Assembly (NCBI GenBank): GCA_009763385.1
Contig: CM019826.1
Location: 100,862,348-100,926,347 of the forward strand
Direction: 5' to 3'
Source of the DNA: Coix lacryma-jobi var. lacryma-jobi
Taxonomy: Eukaryota; Streptophyta; Magnoliopsida; Poales; Poaceae
DNA length: 64,000 nucleotides
A model generated the notes under the pieces. It worked only from the letters and a program-made list of their open reading frames with translations, was not told where the DNA came from and did not search any database. Position 1 is the stretch's first letter. The number at the start of each line of letters is the position of its first letter. Shown here one piece after another: positions 29,980-42,810 of the stretch. A program made the position numbers and the translations under genes.

Positions 29980-31526
29980 TGGCCCCTAGTGGGTTTCGGT
30001 GATTGGATGAAACACAAGATTACTGTGACTAACGTATGTTTTGCAGAAACAGGGATGAGTTAGGTCACGGTAATGGCGACGATACAGGCACATGGAGTTC
30101 ATGTCCCCTGGCGATGGAAATCGTTTCGGTTTTCAAAGGACGGACGACGAAGACGGTGGTAGGCTAGGCTAAGTGTCACATGGTGTTGGAGGACACTTAG
30201 GTAGTCTTAGGTCTTTGTTTTTCCTTTGGCCGTACTATAAAGGGGAGCGTGAATCAGTAGCTTGACCTAGATGAGTCTATTGAGGTAGGTGTGGTGCACA
30301 CTTGTTATTTCATAGCCCTAGGTAGCTCAGAGAGATGCCTTATGTCGAGAGGATGAAAAGTCGTTAAGGCCGCGTCGCGATCCGAGTTGGTTTTGCCCTT
30401 GAGAAGGGCATCAGACGCTGGCCTGGTGGGCATCAGACGCGTTCGATGCTCATTCAGACTAGGGTTTAGTCTGGTGTGTGGCATCAGACGCACCAATGTT
30501 GCAACATCGGACGCGCCCGTGCCACTGTTCACTTTGGTGTGAATTTGAGCCTGCATCGGACGCTGAGGGCTAGCGTCCGATGTCCATGCAGGGAGGTTCC
30601 AGAGAGGGTAAAATCACAACGGACGCGTCCGTTGTGATGGCATCGGACGCTGCCCAGCGTCCGGTGCTCCTTTAACTTGTCTGACAGGTGGTACAGTCGA
30701 CCGTTAGTCGAGGTCATCGGAGCGTCCGATGCCAGGCATCGGAGCGTCCGATGCCCCCGTAGAAACACCTGTCCGGTGCTCTTTTGGATGGCCGGTTGGG
30801 GGAGTATTTATACTCCTCCCCCTCCTCCATTAGAGTGTTCTTGCCACTTCCATCTACTGAGAGACACATTGTGAGTGTGAGAAAGTGCAAGAGCCCTAGT
30901 GAGGTTGAGAGAATAGCTATTTGAGATAATTAGTGACCTTCTAGTGAGAATTGAGTAGCAAGTGTGCATCCATCCATCTCTTTGGCCTTGTCTTGGTCAA
31001 GTGAGAGTTCTAGCTTGTTACTCTTGGTGATCGGCATCACCTAGACGGCTTGGTGGTGCTCGAAGAGCTTGGTGATCATCCGGAGGCTTTGTGGATGACC
31101 CAAGTCAAGTTGTGACCGGTAGCGAGCGATTCACCGGGCCAGAGTGGCAAAGAATCAGCTCGTAGTGAGCACTTGATCCTTGCGCGGATCAAGGGGGAGC
31201 GATACCCTTGCGCGGGTGCTCCAACGAGGACTAAGGGGTGTGCCGACACCTCGATACCTCGGCAAAAAGATCGTCTTTTCATCTCTACTCCTTTACTTAC
31301 GCATTTACCTTTGAGCAATTCAATTCCACAATATATTTGTTGTTCATTCATTATTGAATTGCTTTGCTAGAGTAGGAGTGGCATAGACATTGTCTTTTGT
31401 GCGGTAGAATATAAAGAAATATACTTCTAGGCACAAGTGGGTTAATTGGGCTTAATAGGTTTTAATTCTTGCTAAAGTTTTAGAAAAGCCCAATTCACCC
31501 CCCTCTTGGGCATCTTGATCCTTTCA
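29980..31526 (+). repeat. 5' LTR of the SIRE element
   Basis: The right end (CTTGATCCTTTCA, 31526) is fixed by the primer site two bases later. The left end at TGGCCCCTAGTGGGTTTC is my best guess from similarity to remembered grass SIRE LTRs, because the 3' LTR is outside the window. TATA-like sites are at about 30231 (CTATAAAG) and 30801 (TATTTATA). The LTR is crowded with GCGTCCGATG palindromes. Confidence 0.6.
30405..30760. repeat. Clustered CATCGGACGCGTCCGATG-type palindromes in the SIRE LTR
   Basis: Half-sites GCATCAGACGC, ATCGGACGC and GCGTCCGATG occur about a dozen times, often facing each other (for example near 30550-30590 and 30718-30755). Similar clusters recur at 61640-61880, upstream of the env-like ORF. 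Confidence 0.75.
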
Positions 31527-31528
31527 AT

Positions 31529-31540
31529 TGGTATCGGAGC
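31529..31540 (+). promoter_or_regulatory. Primer binding site (initiator-Met tRNA type)
   Basis: TGGTATCGGAGC, two bases after the LTR end, is the usual Copia primer site with one G for A change. Confidence 0.85.
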
Positions 31541-31579
31541 CTCATGCTCTCGATTTAGGCTTAACTGCCTAGAGTTAAG

Positions 31580-33975
31580 ATGTCCGGAGGTGATGGACCA
31601 CCTCCCATGTTCGAGGGAGACGACTTCCCATATTGGAAAATCCGTATGGAGTCGTACCTAAAAGCGGTTGATGTTAAATGCCGCGAAGCCGCGATCACCG
31701 GCTTTGCCAAGCCCAAGGAAGGCACAAGCCTTACTCCTAATGAGGAGGAAAATGAGAAATGGAATGCAAAAGCCAAAAACATCCTTTTTAGAGGCATTTG
31801 CAAGGATGTGTTTAACCGCGTCCGGAACCACAAAAATGCCCATGATCTATGGGAAAACATTTGTGCGCTCCATGAGGGAACCAAGAGTGAGCGTGAGGAA
31901 TGCTATCATTTAGTTATGCAAAAGCTTCATTCTTTTGATATGCATGCTAATGAATGTGCAAATGAAATGTACTCACGCTTGAATGTTCTTGTAGAAGAGC
32001 TAAATGGACTTGGCCTCACAAAATGCAACCATCCGATGTTGTGAGGAAGATTCTTTGTGTTCTCCCAATTGAGAAGTATGGACACATTGTGACCGTGCTA
32101 CATCAAAGTGATCTTTGCACCGCTACACCAACACAAATCTTGGGAAAGATCAATGCACATGAGATGAACATGCACATCACACCAAGTGGTGGCTCCCCCA
32201 CCGACAAGAAGAAAGACTTGGCCTTCAAAGCAAGCCATGACAAGAAGGGCAAGTCCAAGTCAATTGAGGTGCACCATGAGAGCTCAAGTGATGAGGAAGA
32301 TGATACAAACATTGCTCTCATGGTGAGAAGAACCACAAAGATGTTGAAGAAGCTTCACAAGAATGGAGTTAACTTTGACTCAAGAAAGAAGAAATTCTTC
32401 ACAAGTAGCAAGAGAAGGACAATCTCTGAAATGGATTGCTACAATTGCGGTGAACTTGGCCATCTTGCTCACCAATGCACCAAGCCCAAGAAAGACAACT
32501 ACAAGAACAAGAACAAGGGCAAGAAATATAACTCATCAAGCGAAGATGAGAAGAAGAGTGAGAAGCCATACAAGAAGGATGGCAAGAAGAAGAAGCAATA
32601 CCACAAGAAATGTGGCAAGGCCTACATTGTTGGTGATTGGCTCACCGACATTGACTCCTCCGGTGGCTCATCCAATGAAGATAGTGATGATGAGAAGGAG
32701 AAGGTGGCCGCTCTAGTCATTGGGACTTCTACTCCACCACCACCACCGTCGCCATCATCCACTACACACCTATGCCTCATGGGCAAGGGTAACCGGAAGG
32801 TACAAAGTGATGATGACTCTAGTGATGATGAAAGTGATGGAGAATTCAAAGCTCCCTCTTATGATGAACTTGTTGATTTGCTAAACAACTATTCTAGAAT
32901 CATAAGAAAGACTAGAGCTAAAAATGAGAAGCTTGTTGATGACAATGAATCTCTTGTTGAAAAATATGATCATGCTATACATGCTAGTAATGAGCAACAA
33001 AATAAACTTGCTACTATGTCATCATCTATCAAGGAGCTCAAGTCTTCTAACAAAGAGCTCAAAGCTAAAAATAAAAAACTTGATAAGATGCATAGTACCC
33101 TTAACTCTAGCTATGCTTTGCTTAAAGAACAATATACTCAAGTTAAAGTAGATCATGATACACTTGTTGTAGCTCATGATATACTTTCTCATGAGACACA
33201 TGATGCCCCTAACCTTGTTGTTAAGTGTGACATAGCAACATCTTGTGAGGACTTGGTTAGTGAGCATGATGAGCAAAGAGCTAGTGGCAAGGGCAAGAAA
33301 GTGGTTGTGGCCGATCACTATGATGATTATGTCAAAATCAAGAATGAGAATGCTAAGCTCAAGAGTGATCTAGATAAGCTTGCAACCACAAAGCAAGTCA
33401 TTGTTGAGACTCAAGATGATGATTATAGCATGTCTCTTGAGCTAGATATGCTAAAAGAAGAAAACAAGAGATTGAAGATGGAGAGGGATTACAAGTTGAC
33501 ACCATCCCAATTGGAACTCCAACAAGAGAATGACAAGCTGAAGAAAGAGAAGGAGCACCTTACCACTGGTTTGAAGAAATTCACCAAGGGTCAATGTCTT
33601 CAAAGTGAGCTCCTCATGAACACCGTAATGAAGACCAATAGAAATGGTATTGGCTTTCTTGAAGAGAAGATGAAGCAACGTAAGAACATCACAAAGCCAA
33701 AGAAGGAGAAGATTGGGAGATGCTTTGAGTGTGGAAAAGAAGGACACTTTGCTCATGATTGTGAAGAGCCAAAACCCACACCCTTGCCCAAGCATGCTAG
33801 GCCCTTTGCTTTCAATGCTCACTACATGCTTAGACAAGACTCTAGTAGCAAGATGAAAGTTATGTTCATAGGGCCTCCTAACAAGAATAGGCCAAAGCAA
33901 ATATGGGTTGCAAAGTCACTAGTTGAGAAGTTTAAGGGACCTCAACAAGTTTGGGCCCCGAAAGCTCAAGCTTGA
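31580..33975 (+). pseudogene. SIRE gag (nucleocapsid polyprotein), frameshifted
   Basis: The ATG at 31580 opens a frame starting MSGGDGPPPMFEGDDFPYWK, a Copia gag (UBN2/DUF4219) start. Near 32030 a single-base change breaks the frame, and the same protein sense continues in the next frame from 32023 to the TGA at 33973. The C-terminal two thirds is Lys-rich with long coiled-coil-like stretches (about 32880-33560). Two CCHC zinc knuckles are visible: CYNCGELGHLAHQC (about 32440) and CFECGKEGHFAHDC (about 33721). The length of about 800 codons is usual for SIRE-type gag. It would coat the element's RNA in virus-like particles if intact. Confidence 0.85.
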
Positions 33976-33991
33976 TTTCTTGTGTGTGTAG

Positions 33992-36900
33992 GTGAACTAC
34001 AAGACCGGTGGATCTCATTGGGTGATTGATAGTGGTTGCACACAACATATGACTGGTGATCCCCGGATGTTCACCTCACTAGAAGAGAATGTCGATGATC
34101 AAGAAAAGATTACATTTGGTGACAACTCTAAGGGCAATGTCAAGGGATTGGGCAAAGTGGCAATTCCAAATGATCATACCATCTCCAATGTGCTTCTTGT
34201 TGCATCTTTGAGCTTCAACTTGCTATCCGTTGGACAACTATGTGATCTTGGATTTCAATGTTTGTTCACCGACAAAGAAGTGGTTGTGACCAAGAAAGAT
34301 GATGCACAAGTGATATTCAAAGGCTTTAGATATAACAATCTCTATCTAGTGGATTTCTCCTCCGAAGATGCCAACATGAAGACATGTTTGTTCACAAAGC
34401 AATCACTTGGTTGGCTATGGCATACAAGATTGGCACATGTTGGAATGAACACTCTGAACAAGCTATTGAAGAAGGATTTGGTTAGAGGCTTGAAAGATGT
34501 CAAATTTGAGAAGGACAAATTGTGTAGTGCATGTCAAGCCGGCAAGCAAGTTGCAAATACTCATCCAACCAAAGCCTTTGTATCAACATCAAGAGAGTTA
34601 GAGCTACTTCACATGGATCTATTTGGGCCAACAACATATGCTAGCTTGGGTGAAAATCTCTATTGTCTAGTGATTGTTGATGACTATTCTAGATACACTT
34701 GGGTATTCTTTCTTCATGACAAATCCAAAGCAACCCCTTCATTCAAGAAGTTTGCCAAGAGAGCCCAAAATGAGTTTGACTTGAAGATCAAAAAGATAAG
34801 AAGTGACAATGGAAGAGAGTTTGACAACACCCACATTGAGGAATATTGTGATGAAGTTGGGATCAAGCATGAAGTCTCCGCAACCTACACACCACAACAA
34901 AATGGGGTAGTTGAGAGGAAGAACCGAACTCTAATCACCCTAGCAAGGACAATGTTAGATGAGTACTCTACACCGGAAAGATTTTGGGCAGAAGCAATCA
35001 ACACCGCTTGCTATGCATCAAACCGGTTGTTCCCCCATCGTCTCCTTGGCAAGACCCCCTATGAGCTACTCAACAACAAGAAGCCGGATGTATCTTTCTT
35101 TAGAGTGTTTGGGTGCAAATGCTACATCTACAAGAAGCGCCAACACCTAGGGAAGTTCCAACGCCGATGTGATATTGGTTTTCTTGTTGGTTACTCATTG
35201 AAGTCCAAAGAATATCGAGTATTCAACCTTGCCACCGGGATGGTAGAAGAAACATATGATGTGGAATTCGATGAATCTAATGGCTCTCAAGGAGAGCATG
35301 AGAATCTTGATGATATAGGTGATGAACCATTAAGGGAAGCAATGAAGAACAAGCCAGTTGGAGCCATCAAGCCTAAAGATGCTGATGATGATGTGCAAGT
35401 CATTGACAAGCCATCCTCATCCAATGTACCACAAGATGATGATAAAGATGGGAGAGAGCCATTTGAAGATACTCATGTCTCCCATGATCAAATGATGGTA
35501 CAAGCTCAAGATGTTGATGCTCCACAAGCGGCCCCTCAAGTGGTTGATCAAAGGACTACTCCTCTACTACAAGCTCATCCTCAAGATCTCATCATAGGGA
35601 GTCCAACAAGGGGTGTAATGACTCGATCTCACAAACTTGCTCTATTTATTGAACATCACTCCTTTGTGTCTGTTGTTGAGCCTACCATTGTAGATGAAGC
35701 TCTAGGTGATCCGGATTGGGTGAACGCTATGCATGAAGAATTAAACAACTTCACCCGCAACTAAGTTTGGACACTTGAAGAGCGACCAAAAGGCGCAAGA
35801 GTCATAGGAACAAAATAGGTGTTTAGGAACAAGCAAGATGATCAAGGCAAGGTTGTTAGAAACAAGGCAAGACTAGTGGCAAAGGTGTTCTCTCAAGTTG
35901 AAGGTTTGGATTTGGAGAGACCTTTGCACCGCTTGCAAGACTAGAAGCCATCCGTATCCTCCTTGCATATGCATCACATCATGACATTAAATTATATCAA
36001 ATGGATGTGAAAAGTGCATTTTTAAATGGCTTCATAAATGAACTAGTCTATGTTGATCAACCTCCCGGGTTTGAAGACCCTAGATATCCTAATCATGTTT
36101 ATAGGTTGTCCAAGGCGCTGTATGGGCTCAAGCAAGCCCCAAGAGCATGGTACGAGCGCCTCCGGGACTTCCTCATTGAGAAGGGCTTCACCATTGGGAA
36201 GGTCGACACCACACTATTCACCAAGAAGCTTGATGGAGAGATCTTCATTTGTTAAGTCTACGTCGATGATATCATCTTCGGGTCAACAAATGAAGCCTAT
36301 TGCAAGGAATTTGGTGATTTGATGTCGAAGGAGTTTGAAATGTCCATGATTGGCGAGCTCACATTCTTCCTAGGCTTCCAAGTCAAGCAATTGAAGGAGG
36401 GGACTTTTATATCTCAAGAGAAGTACACAAAAGACCTCCTCAAGCGCTTCAACATGGATGATTGCAAGCCTATCAAGACTCCAATGCCAACAAATGGACA
36501 TCTCGACCTAGATGTGGGAGGTAACCCGGTTGATCAAACTCTCTACCGTTCTATGATTGGTAGCCTGTTATATTTGACCGCATCTAGGCGCGACATCATG
36601 TTTAGTGTGTGCATGTGTGCTCGTTTTCAAGCCAATTCTAGGGAATCACATCTCATAGCCGTGAAGAGAATCCTTAGGTACCTAAAGCACACCCCAAACA
36701 TTGGCCTTTGGTATCCCAAAGGAGCTAACTTCCAACTCGTTGGGTATTCCAATTCGGATTATGCGGGTTGCAAAGTGGATAGAAAAAGCACATCCGGAGG
36801 GTGCCATTTGCTTGGGAGATCACTAGTTTCATGGAGTTCGAAAAAGAAAAATAGTGTGGCCTTGTCTACCGCCGAGGCGGAATACATAGCCGCGGGTGCT

Positions 36901-37218
36901 TGTTGTGCACAAATCCTTTATATGAAACAAACCCATTTAGACTATGGTGTAGTTCTAGAAAGGGTACCTTTGTTGTGTGACAATGAGAGCGCAGTTAAGC
37001 TTGCTAACAACCCAGTTCAACACTCTCGCACCAAGCACATAGATATTCGCCATCACTTTCTTAGAGATCATGTTTCAAAGAAAGACATATCCTTAGAGGG
37101 AGTTAGAAACGAAGATCAATTGGCGTATATCTTCACAAAACCCCTAGATGAGAACACTCTTTGTAGATTGCGAAGTGAGCTTAATGTGCTTGATCTAAGT
37201 AACTTTGTCAAAAGGTGA
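33992..37218 (+). pseudogene. SIRE pol: protease, integrase, reverse transcriptase, RNase H, with stops
   Basis: Domain order is Copia. The protease has DSGCTQHMTG at about 34028. The GAG-pre-integrase zinc region has HTRLAHVG and CxxC near 34420-34550. The integrase core has LHMDLFGP, IRSDNGREF and VERKNRTL (the D, D, E set). The reverse transcriptase starts near 35706. The RT reading is broken by TAA at 35762-35764, TAG at 35816-35818, a frameshift before 36001 and TAA at 36253-36255 just before YVDDIIFGS. From 36256 the frame is open through RNase H (ALSTAEAEYIAAG at about 36862) to TGA at 37216. The segment after gag starts with GTG following a TGTGTGTAG that looks like a splice acceptor. 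There is no ATG there. Confidence 0.85.
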
Positions 37219-37359
37219 AAGGGGGTTGTCTTTGCATTGCATTGTATCATATGCCATGTTTAACTTATGCTATGCACATAGGCTTGCCAGACGTGGTTAA
37301 GATAACCGCCCTAAAAAGCGTGTGAAGAAGCTTACCCATGAGCAAACTTGACAAGCAAC
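37219..37359 (+). other. Post-pol spacer of the SIRE element and left Athila target duplication
   Basis: A polypurine-like GTGAAAGGGGG follows the pol stop. GCAAC at 37355-37359 is the left target duplication of the Athila element, paired with ACAAC at 61286-61290 (4 of 5). Confidence 0.6.
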
Positions 37360-38224
37360 TATTGACGGAAGTTATAGTTATAGCATGTTTACCTTATCAA
37401 AATACCGTCAACAAGCCTCGGTTTCAAGGAAGAATAGCATATCATGAGCATATTTCTCACTAATAAGTTGCACTTGTACTCTTAGCTTGTGAACTTGTAG
37501 GAGATGGCAAATGAACAAAACGAGGCCAACTGGGCCCACTAAGGGGGTCGCCCGACCCCACCTTGGGGCCACCTCAGCCATGGTGACATGGCATGATCCA
37601 AGAGAAGAATGTTCAAGTCAATATCAACCATTGGATCAAACATGTGCTTTTGCTCAATGGTGCAAGATGAGAAGCACATGGATTCATGGGTCCACACCGA
37701 AAACCAAATGCAACCAACTTCACAAGATTTGCTCCATGACATGTGGGGTCACCAAGGGAGAGAAGGTGGTGGGCCAACCCTGTCATAGGGGGGGTCGGCC
37801 GACCCCCTTGGTGGGGCCCATCTGCACTATTCATCAGGATGACATCATCACCTTCTAGAAGATGTACCTCGGGCCCACATGTCATAGAGGGGGGGTCGGC
37901 CGACCCCATGGTGAACTTCATCCAAGTCGGTGGCAAAGCACATGTTTCATACGTGAACAATATCCAAGCCATTCATCAAGGTCGGTTGCTATGGCGGTGG
38001 ATCCAAGGGTGAAGAGAGGATGAGCACACGGATCGCTGACGTGGCACCGGAGTAGCCCCTACTCCAGCTCCACTATAAATAGAGGCCTTCACCCTCTCAT
38101 TCTTCATATCTCACATAGTTTATATATCTCACAACACATATCTCCACTTTCATGTGAGATCAAGCAAGAGTAGTAGTTATTAGTCTAGTAGTGGGAGTTA
38201 GAGTTGAGTCGGGCGAAGCTCGGT
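37360..38224 (+). repeat. Athila 5' LTR, first part
   Basis: It matches 59409-60265. It starts TATTGACGGAAG where the other LTR has TGTTGATAGAAG, so the terminal TG has mutated. It is interrupted at 38225 by Tekay and resumes at 52378. Confidence 0.85.
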
Positions 38225-41200
38225 TGTAACACCTCTGGTGTTTAGCATGTAATTAACTTGACATATCATCATTATCATCCTTAAGCATCTTGATCATAAT
38301 TTCATGTGTATGCATTTTGCTAAGTGTATCATTTTTATGTGAAGTACCTCTATTGCAAAAACCCTAATTAGCCCACTTCTCTCTACAAGGGCAAAATGGT
38401 AATTTCACCTCTGTGCCTAGCTTTGTGTAATTCTTGTTCAGTTGGATGTCTTGAGTTTTGTTGTGTTGGCCAAAGTTCAAAATCAAAATCAGATTTCAAA
38501 TCCCTGTTGCAAAACCCTGATTTCCAAACCCTGGATTTTATCCCTCTTTTTGTAATTCAAAAATTATTCAAAATTGGGATTGGCCCAAAAAGCAAAGTTG
38601 TAGATCTGTCAAAGAGAAACAACTTTGGTATTTACAAATTTTCAAGTTTCAGTACAAAGTTTTGAGTTATTTCAAATTCATTTAAACCCCAACTTTTGTT
38701 CCCTTTCAGTTTTCAAAATGAGTTCAAAAACTTATGAGTTTCAGGAAAAGTGTATAATAGCAAAGTTGTAGGTTTTGATAAAAGGAACAACTTTCATATA
38801 TAAATATTTTCAAGTTTCAGTATATAAAATCCAAAGTAATTTTGAATTGATTCAAATTTCAAAAGTGTCCCCTTTTCTGTTTTCAAATATTGTTCAAAAA
38901 AAACTATTGGGAATTTGAAAATGTTCTTGTTGACAAAGTTGTAGCTCTCTTTTTTCTGAGCAACTTTGATGTTTTGAGTTTTTGTCGCACAGTTCAAATT
39001 TTGGGAGAAATTTGCAAAATACAGAGATCAGCCAAAGTCAAACCCTACCCCTAGCACTGTTCCTCTTCTTCCTAGGGTCAGGGGGGGCCCGGCCATGGCG
39101 CCGGCGCCGCGCGTGCCGCACGCACGGCTGCTCCCCACGCGCCTCCAACCTGTCGCCGATGTTCCCTTGTCCCCTCCGCGCCCGCACGCGAGCGCTGACC
39201 CGCGCTCCCGTCCCCTACAGTCCTCTGCGCGTCGCCGCCGCGTGGCCATTGCCGGCCGAGCTTGCGCCCGAGCCCCGGCTGCACGCCAGCTTATCCGCCA
39301 GAGCGCAATCGAGTGCGCACGCCCCCGCAAACCTACCCGCACGACCCCGAGGTCTCTACCGGCCTCTGGCTGCGGCTATATAAGCCCGCCGGAGCCCCGA
39401 GCTTCTCACTCAGCTCCGCCTCCGTCGCCAGCACAGTTCACAGCCTCCCTCGCTCATCCACCTAGTCCAGCAGCTCCGCTTTGAGTTCGTGAAGCTTCCC
39501 AGCTCTCCATTTTCACCGCTACCGCCTCCCACCGCCGAGCGCGAGTCCTTCTTCCTCAGCTCCGGTGAGAAGCCGCCGTCTCGGATCGACGGGATTCGCC
39601 GCCGTCGTTCCATCCCTTCTCTCTCTGACCCTAAATCTTCATTCCTTGATTCATTGCGTTCCTAACCGACTACTGGTAACCGTGCCTGGTGCACAGAGTC
39701 GCCGGATCGCCGGAGTGCCGCCGTGGTCGTCTCCACCCTCGAGCACGCCTTCGTACCGCGCCCCTCGAAGCACCCGAGGCCACCCTCAGCCTCGGGCGAG
39801 TCGCGACTACCCTCGACCGTCTCGAGCCTTACCCTCGAGCGCGTTCCCGAGCCACAACCTCGAGCACACCCTCGAACCCCGTCCTCGAAGCAGCCGAGTC
39901 CGCTCAGCTCGAGCAGCACCCTCGAACCCCCCCTCGAGTCGCAAGCCTCGAATAGGCCGAGGCCACCCTCGAGACGTCCGCCGAAGGAGAATCCGCCGAG
40001 CCTCGCCTCTGAATCTCGGTGAGCCAGCCTCTGTTCTTCCAGCCGAGCCTCGAGCCTCGACATCGAGCCCGTTCCGACTCGAGCGCAGTGCTATTTTTTT
40101 TAAAGATGTGAACAGTCCTGTTATTTCATCTTTTTGTATGATTTTCTGTGTTGATCCAAAAATTCTGAGATTTTTGTGGTAGACTCTTTATGCTCTGAAG
40201 TATTTTATAAAAATATGAAACTTGAGTTTTGTGCAAAAATTGAAAATGAAAAATCCCCCTTTTAATTGAAAAATGAAGGCTTTGGTATTTTTAGAGAGTG
40301 TTCTATAGCTCCAAAAATCTTGAGATAAAATTTGCAAGCTAGTTATGTTATGATGAGTCTCTGGTAAAATTTTGAAGTCATTTGGAGCAAGTTGATTTAT
40401 GAGCTTTATTTAATTGTTAAATAGTGCCTTTTGTTAATTAAATGTCTAGATTTAATTGAGCACCTTAATGACCTCCAAAAATTATGAAAATTTGTTTTGC
40501 CATCTGTTTATACCTGAATGAACTTATGGGATTAATTTGGTAATTTTTGGAGCACCTTCATAAATGACATTTTTAAATAATTAAGAAAAATAGAAAAGGT
40601 GATTAGGGTTAGCGTTGGATGCCCTGTGATGTGACTTTTGGATTGCTTGATGTTCATAGACCCCTACCCTTTGGTCTATGATGTTTGTGGTGCCTTGCTA
40701 TGTCTATACTTAGGCTTAATAAAAAAATTGCTTAAATAAACTTGTTAATATTGTTAACAAGGGATAAGTAATCTATTGACCACTTTAACCACCACACATA
40801 CTTTGCAAAGCTATACTCTAGTGTTATCCTATGCACTTTGTTCATACTAGCATTCTCATGAGCATTCATCATTGCATCCGTATAGTTGACGAAAGAAGGC
40901 CCTGAAGTCGAGGTAGCCACCGAAGGATCTGTCCCCGAGGCAACCCCGAGCTCCGACACTTATACCTACCCCGAGTCTACTCTTTTTGCCATCCAAGGCA
41001 AGCCCCGGTGCATTTAACCCTTTCCTTGAATTTATAAATGTTTCCTTAAATGTCTTTGAGTTAATTATTGCCTTAGGTTGACAGGAGTTGAGTGAAATCC
41101 TATCTGATGCATTATCTACCTTGACCAATGATTCACCCGATACCTGCTTTTCAAAAACTATTTGCAAAATGCTTAGCAATGCTAAATGATAGATTTGCAA

Positions 41201-42493
41201 TAAAAATGCCAATTTCAAAAGTGTGATCACTTTAAGAATATTTATGGGAATTTCTGGTTTACTCCCACTATGGCTAAGTATCTGATCCGTACTTAGTCAA
41301 TGGGAAGGAGAGGTTGTCCTTGCGTACGGTGCCGTCATGTTGTAGTCCGGGACTCAACAGTTGACACCGACGGGACAGGGTTGAAAAACTGACAGGACCT
41401 GTACTCTTGGGTTAGAGTCCCGAGGTGCTTGTCGCTGGCTGGAAAATTTAGGGACCACCTGTATGGGGGCCTGCTGACTAAGACTTGCAACTATTCACAT
41501 ACTACGGAAAGCTTCGGCTCCGAGGAATCCTTTATTGGACCGACAACCGCGCACTGGGAGTGGAGAGATGGCGGAAGTAGCATGTACCCACGTGGGTTAA
41601 AGTCCCGGATTGGAGGGTTAAAGTCCCGAATTGGAAGTGGTGTACTGTACTTCCGGGTGGCGTAGGACCGGGCCCAATCTTGGAGGAATCGTGGTAGACG
41701 AGTTGGCATATGCAAGCTTGGGTGCTACATATGCAGTGTGGATAGGGACCCTCAGCTGAGTATTATTTATCCGGATTAACGCTGCTCCTCGGTTATGGAG
41801 ACTTAGTCACTGACTGTCAACAGGGAGTGGTTCTCAACTAGGTCTGTTTTGAAAGTAAAATGAATCAAGGCTTATGATGGAACAAGGAATATCGAGTCTT
41901 TTCAAAATAAGGAACAAAGTTTGAAAATGCTTTTCTGCAAAATACTTGAACTTGCTTAAACCTTACCTTGACTACCCTAAGCCTGCATTCCTGAGTCTTC
42001 TCCCTTTTCTTTAGTCGGGTAAGTCTTGTTGAGTACCTTTGTACTCAGGGTTCGTTTACCCATGTTGCAGGTATGGCAGATTCCTCAGTATGCCTTGGAC
42101 CCTGCTGTGTGACTGTTGTTCAGGAAGAGGCCGATGAGGCCGATGAGTGAATATTCACCCTCGGGCTGGGTGATGTATCTTTATCTTTTAGTTGTTGTCA
42201 TATGCTACCCTGCCAACTCTATCTATTTGAACTATGGTCTGTAATAACTTCACTTTAATTTTATGTTGAACCCTGGTTTGTAAAACTAATGTTATTAAGT
42301 CTTCCGCTATTTACTCCGATGTTATTTGTCAAAATGTTCAAGAGATTGTAACTGAATTGTGAGATGATCCTGCGGACATCGGGCACTGATGTAGCCCAGT
42401 GGCGGAACCCGGTCTTACCTCTTGGCGGTACGGATTGACTGTCAGTGGTTGACAGTGATCAGTGGGCCATGGGATTAGGGCCGTTACGTCACA
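38225..42493 (+). repeat. Tekay 5' LTR (4269 bp)
   Basis: It runs from TGTAACACCTCTGG to GTTACGTCACA. It contains an AT-rich first kilobase with repeated AAAGTTGTAG phrases, a GC-rich promoter island with TATATAA at 39377-39383, and a conserved short frame at 40885-41016. Confidence 0.9.
39377..39383 (+). promoter_or_regulatory. TATA box of Tekay 5' LTR
   Basis: GGCTATATAAGCCCGCC sits in the GC-rich island. The same sequence is at 49307-49313 in the 3' LTR. Downstream sequence resembles a plant 5' UTR with donor-like CCGGTGAGAA at about 39560. Confidence 0.65.
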
Positions 42494-42496
42494 GAG

Positions 42497-42508
42497 TGGT
42501 ATCAGAGC
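42497..42508 (+). promoter_or_regulatory. Primer binding site (initiator-Met tRNA)
   Basis: TGGTATCAGAGC lies four bases after the LTR end at 42493, the exact standard site. Confidence 0.9.
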
Positions 42509-42810
42509 ATCTCACTACGACGTTGCAATCTTTTTGCGAAAACTTCAAAAGGTTTTTAAGTCCAAAACTAAACTTGACTATTTTGAGTCCAAATTGCTTC
42601 TCTCATCTCATCTTGTCTTTGGCAACTAGTAGCAAGACAACTTGTATAAAGCCCTATGTACCTTACCTTAATAGTTGCATTACCTTGTTCCGTAGGAACG
42701 AATCATGCATCATGTCATAATCACTTAAGTATATAAAAGAGTTCGTTGGGATAGTGTACCTATACCTTTTTCTTGCTAGCCTTTCTCATCTATAACCTCT
42801 TGTCCAGTTA

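Noticed and set aside
37543..37910. CRISPR-like spaced palindromes
   Set aside because: Spacing is irregular (about 100-250 bp), the setting is a plant LTR, and no cas gene exists.
39028..40182. Several open frames of 100-200 residues in the Tekay LTR
   Set aside because: They come from GC-rich, stop-poor DNA, overlap in several frames and strands, and differ between the two LTR copies by frameshifts.
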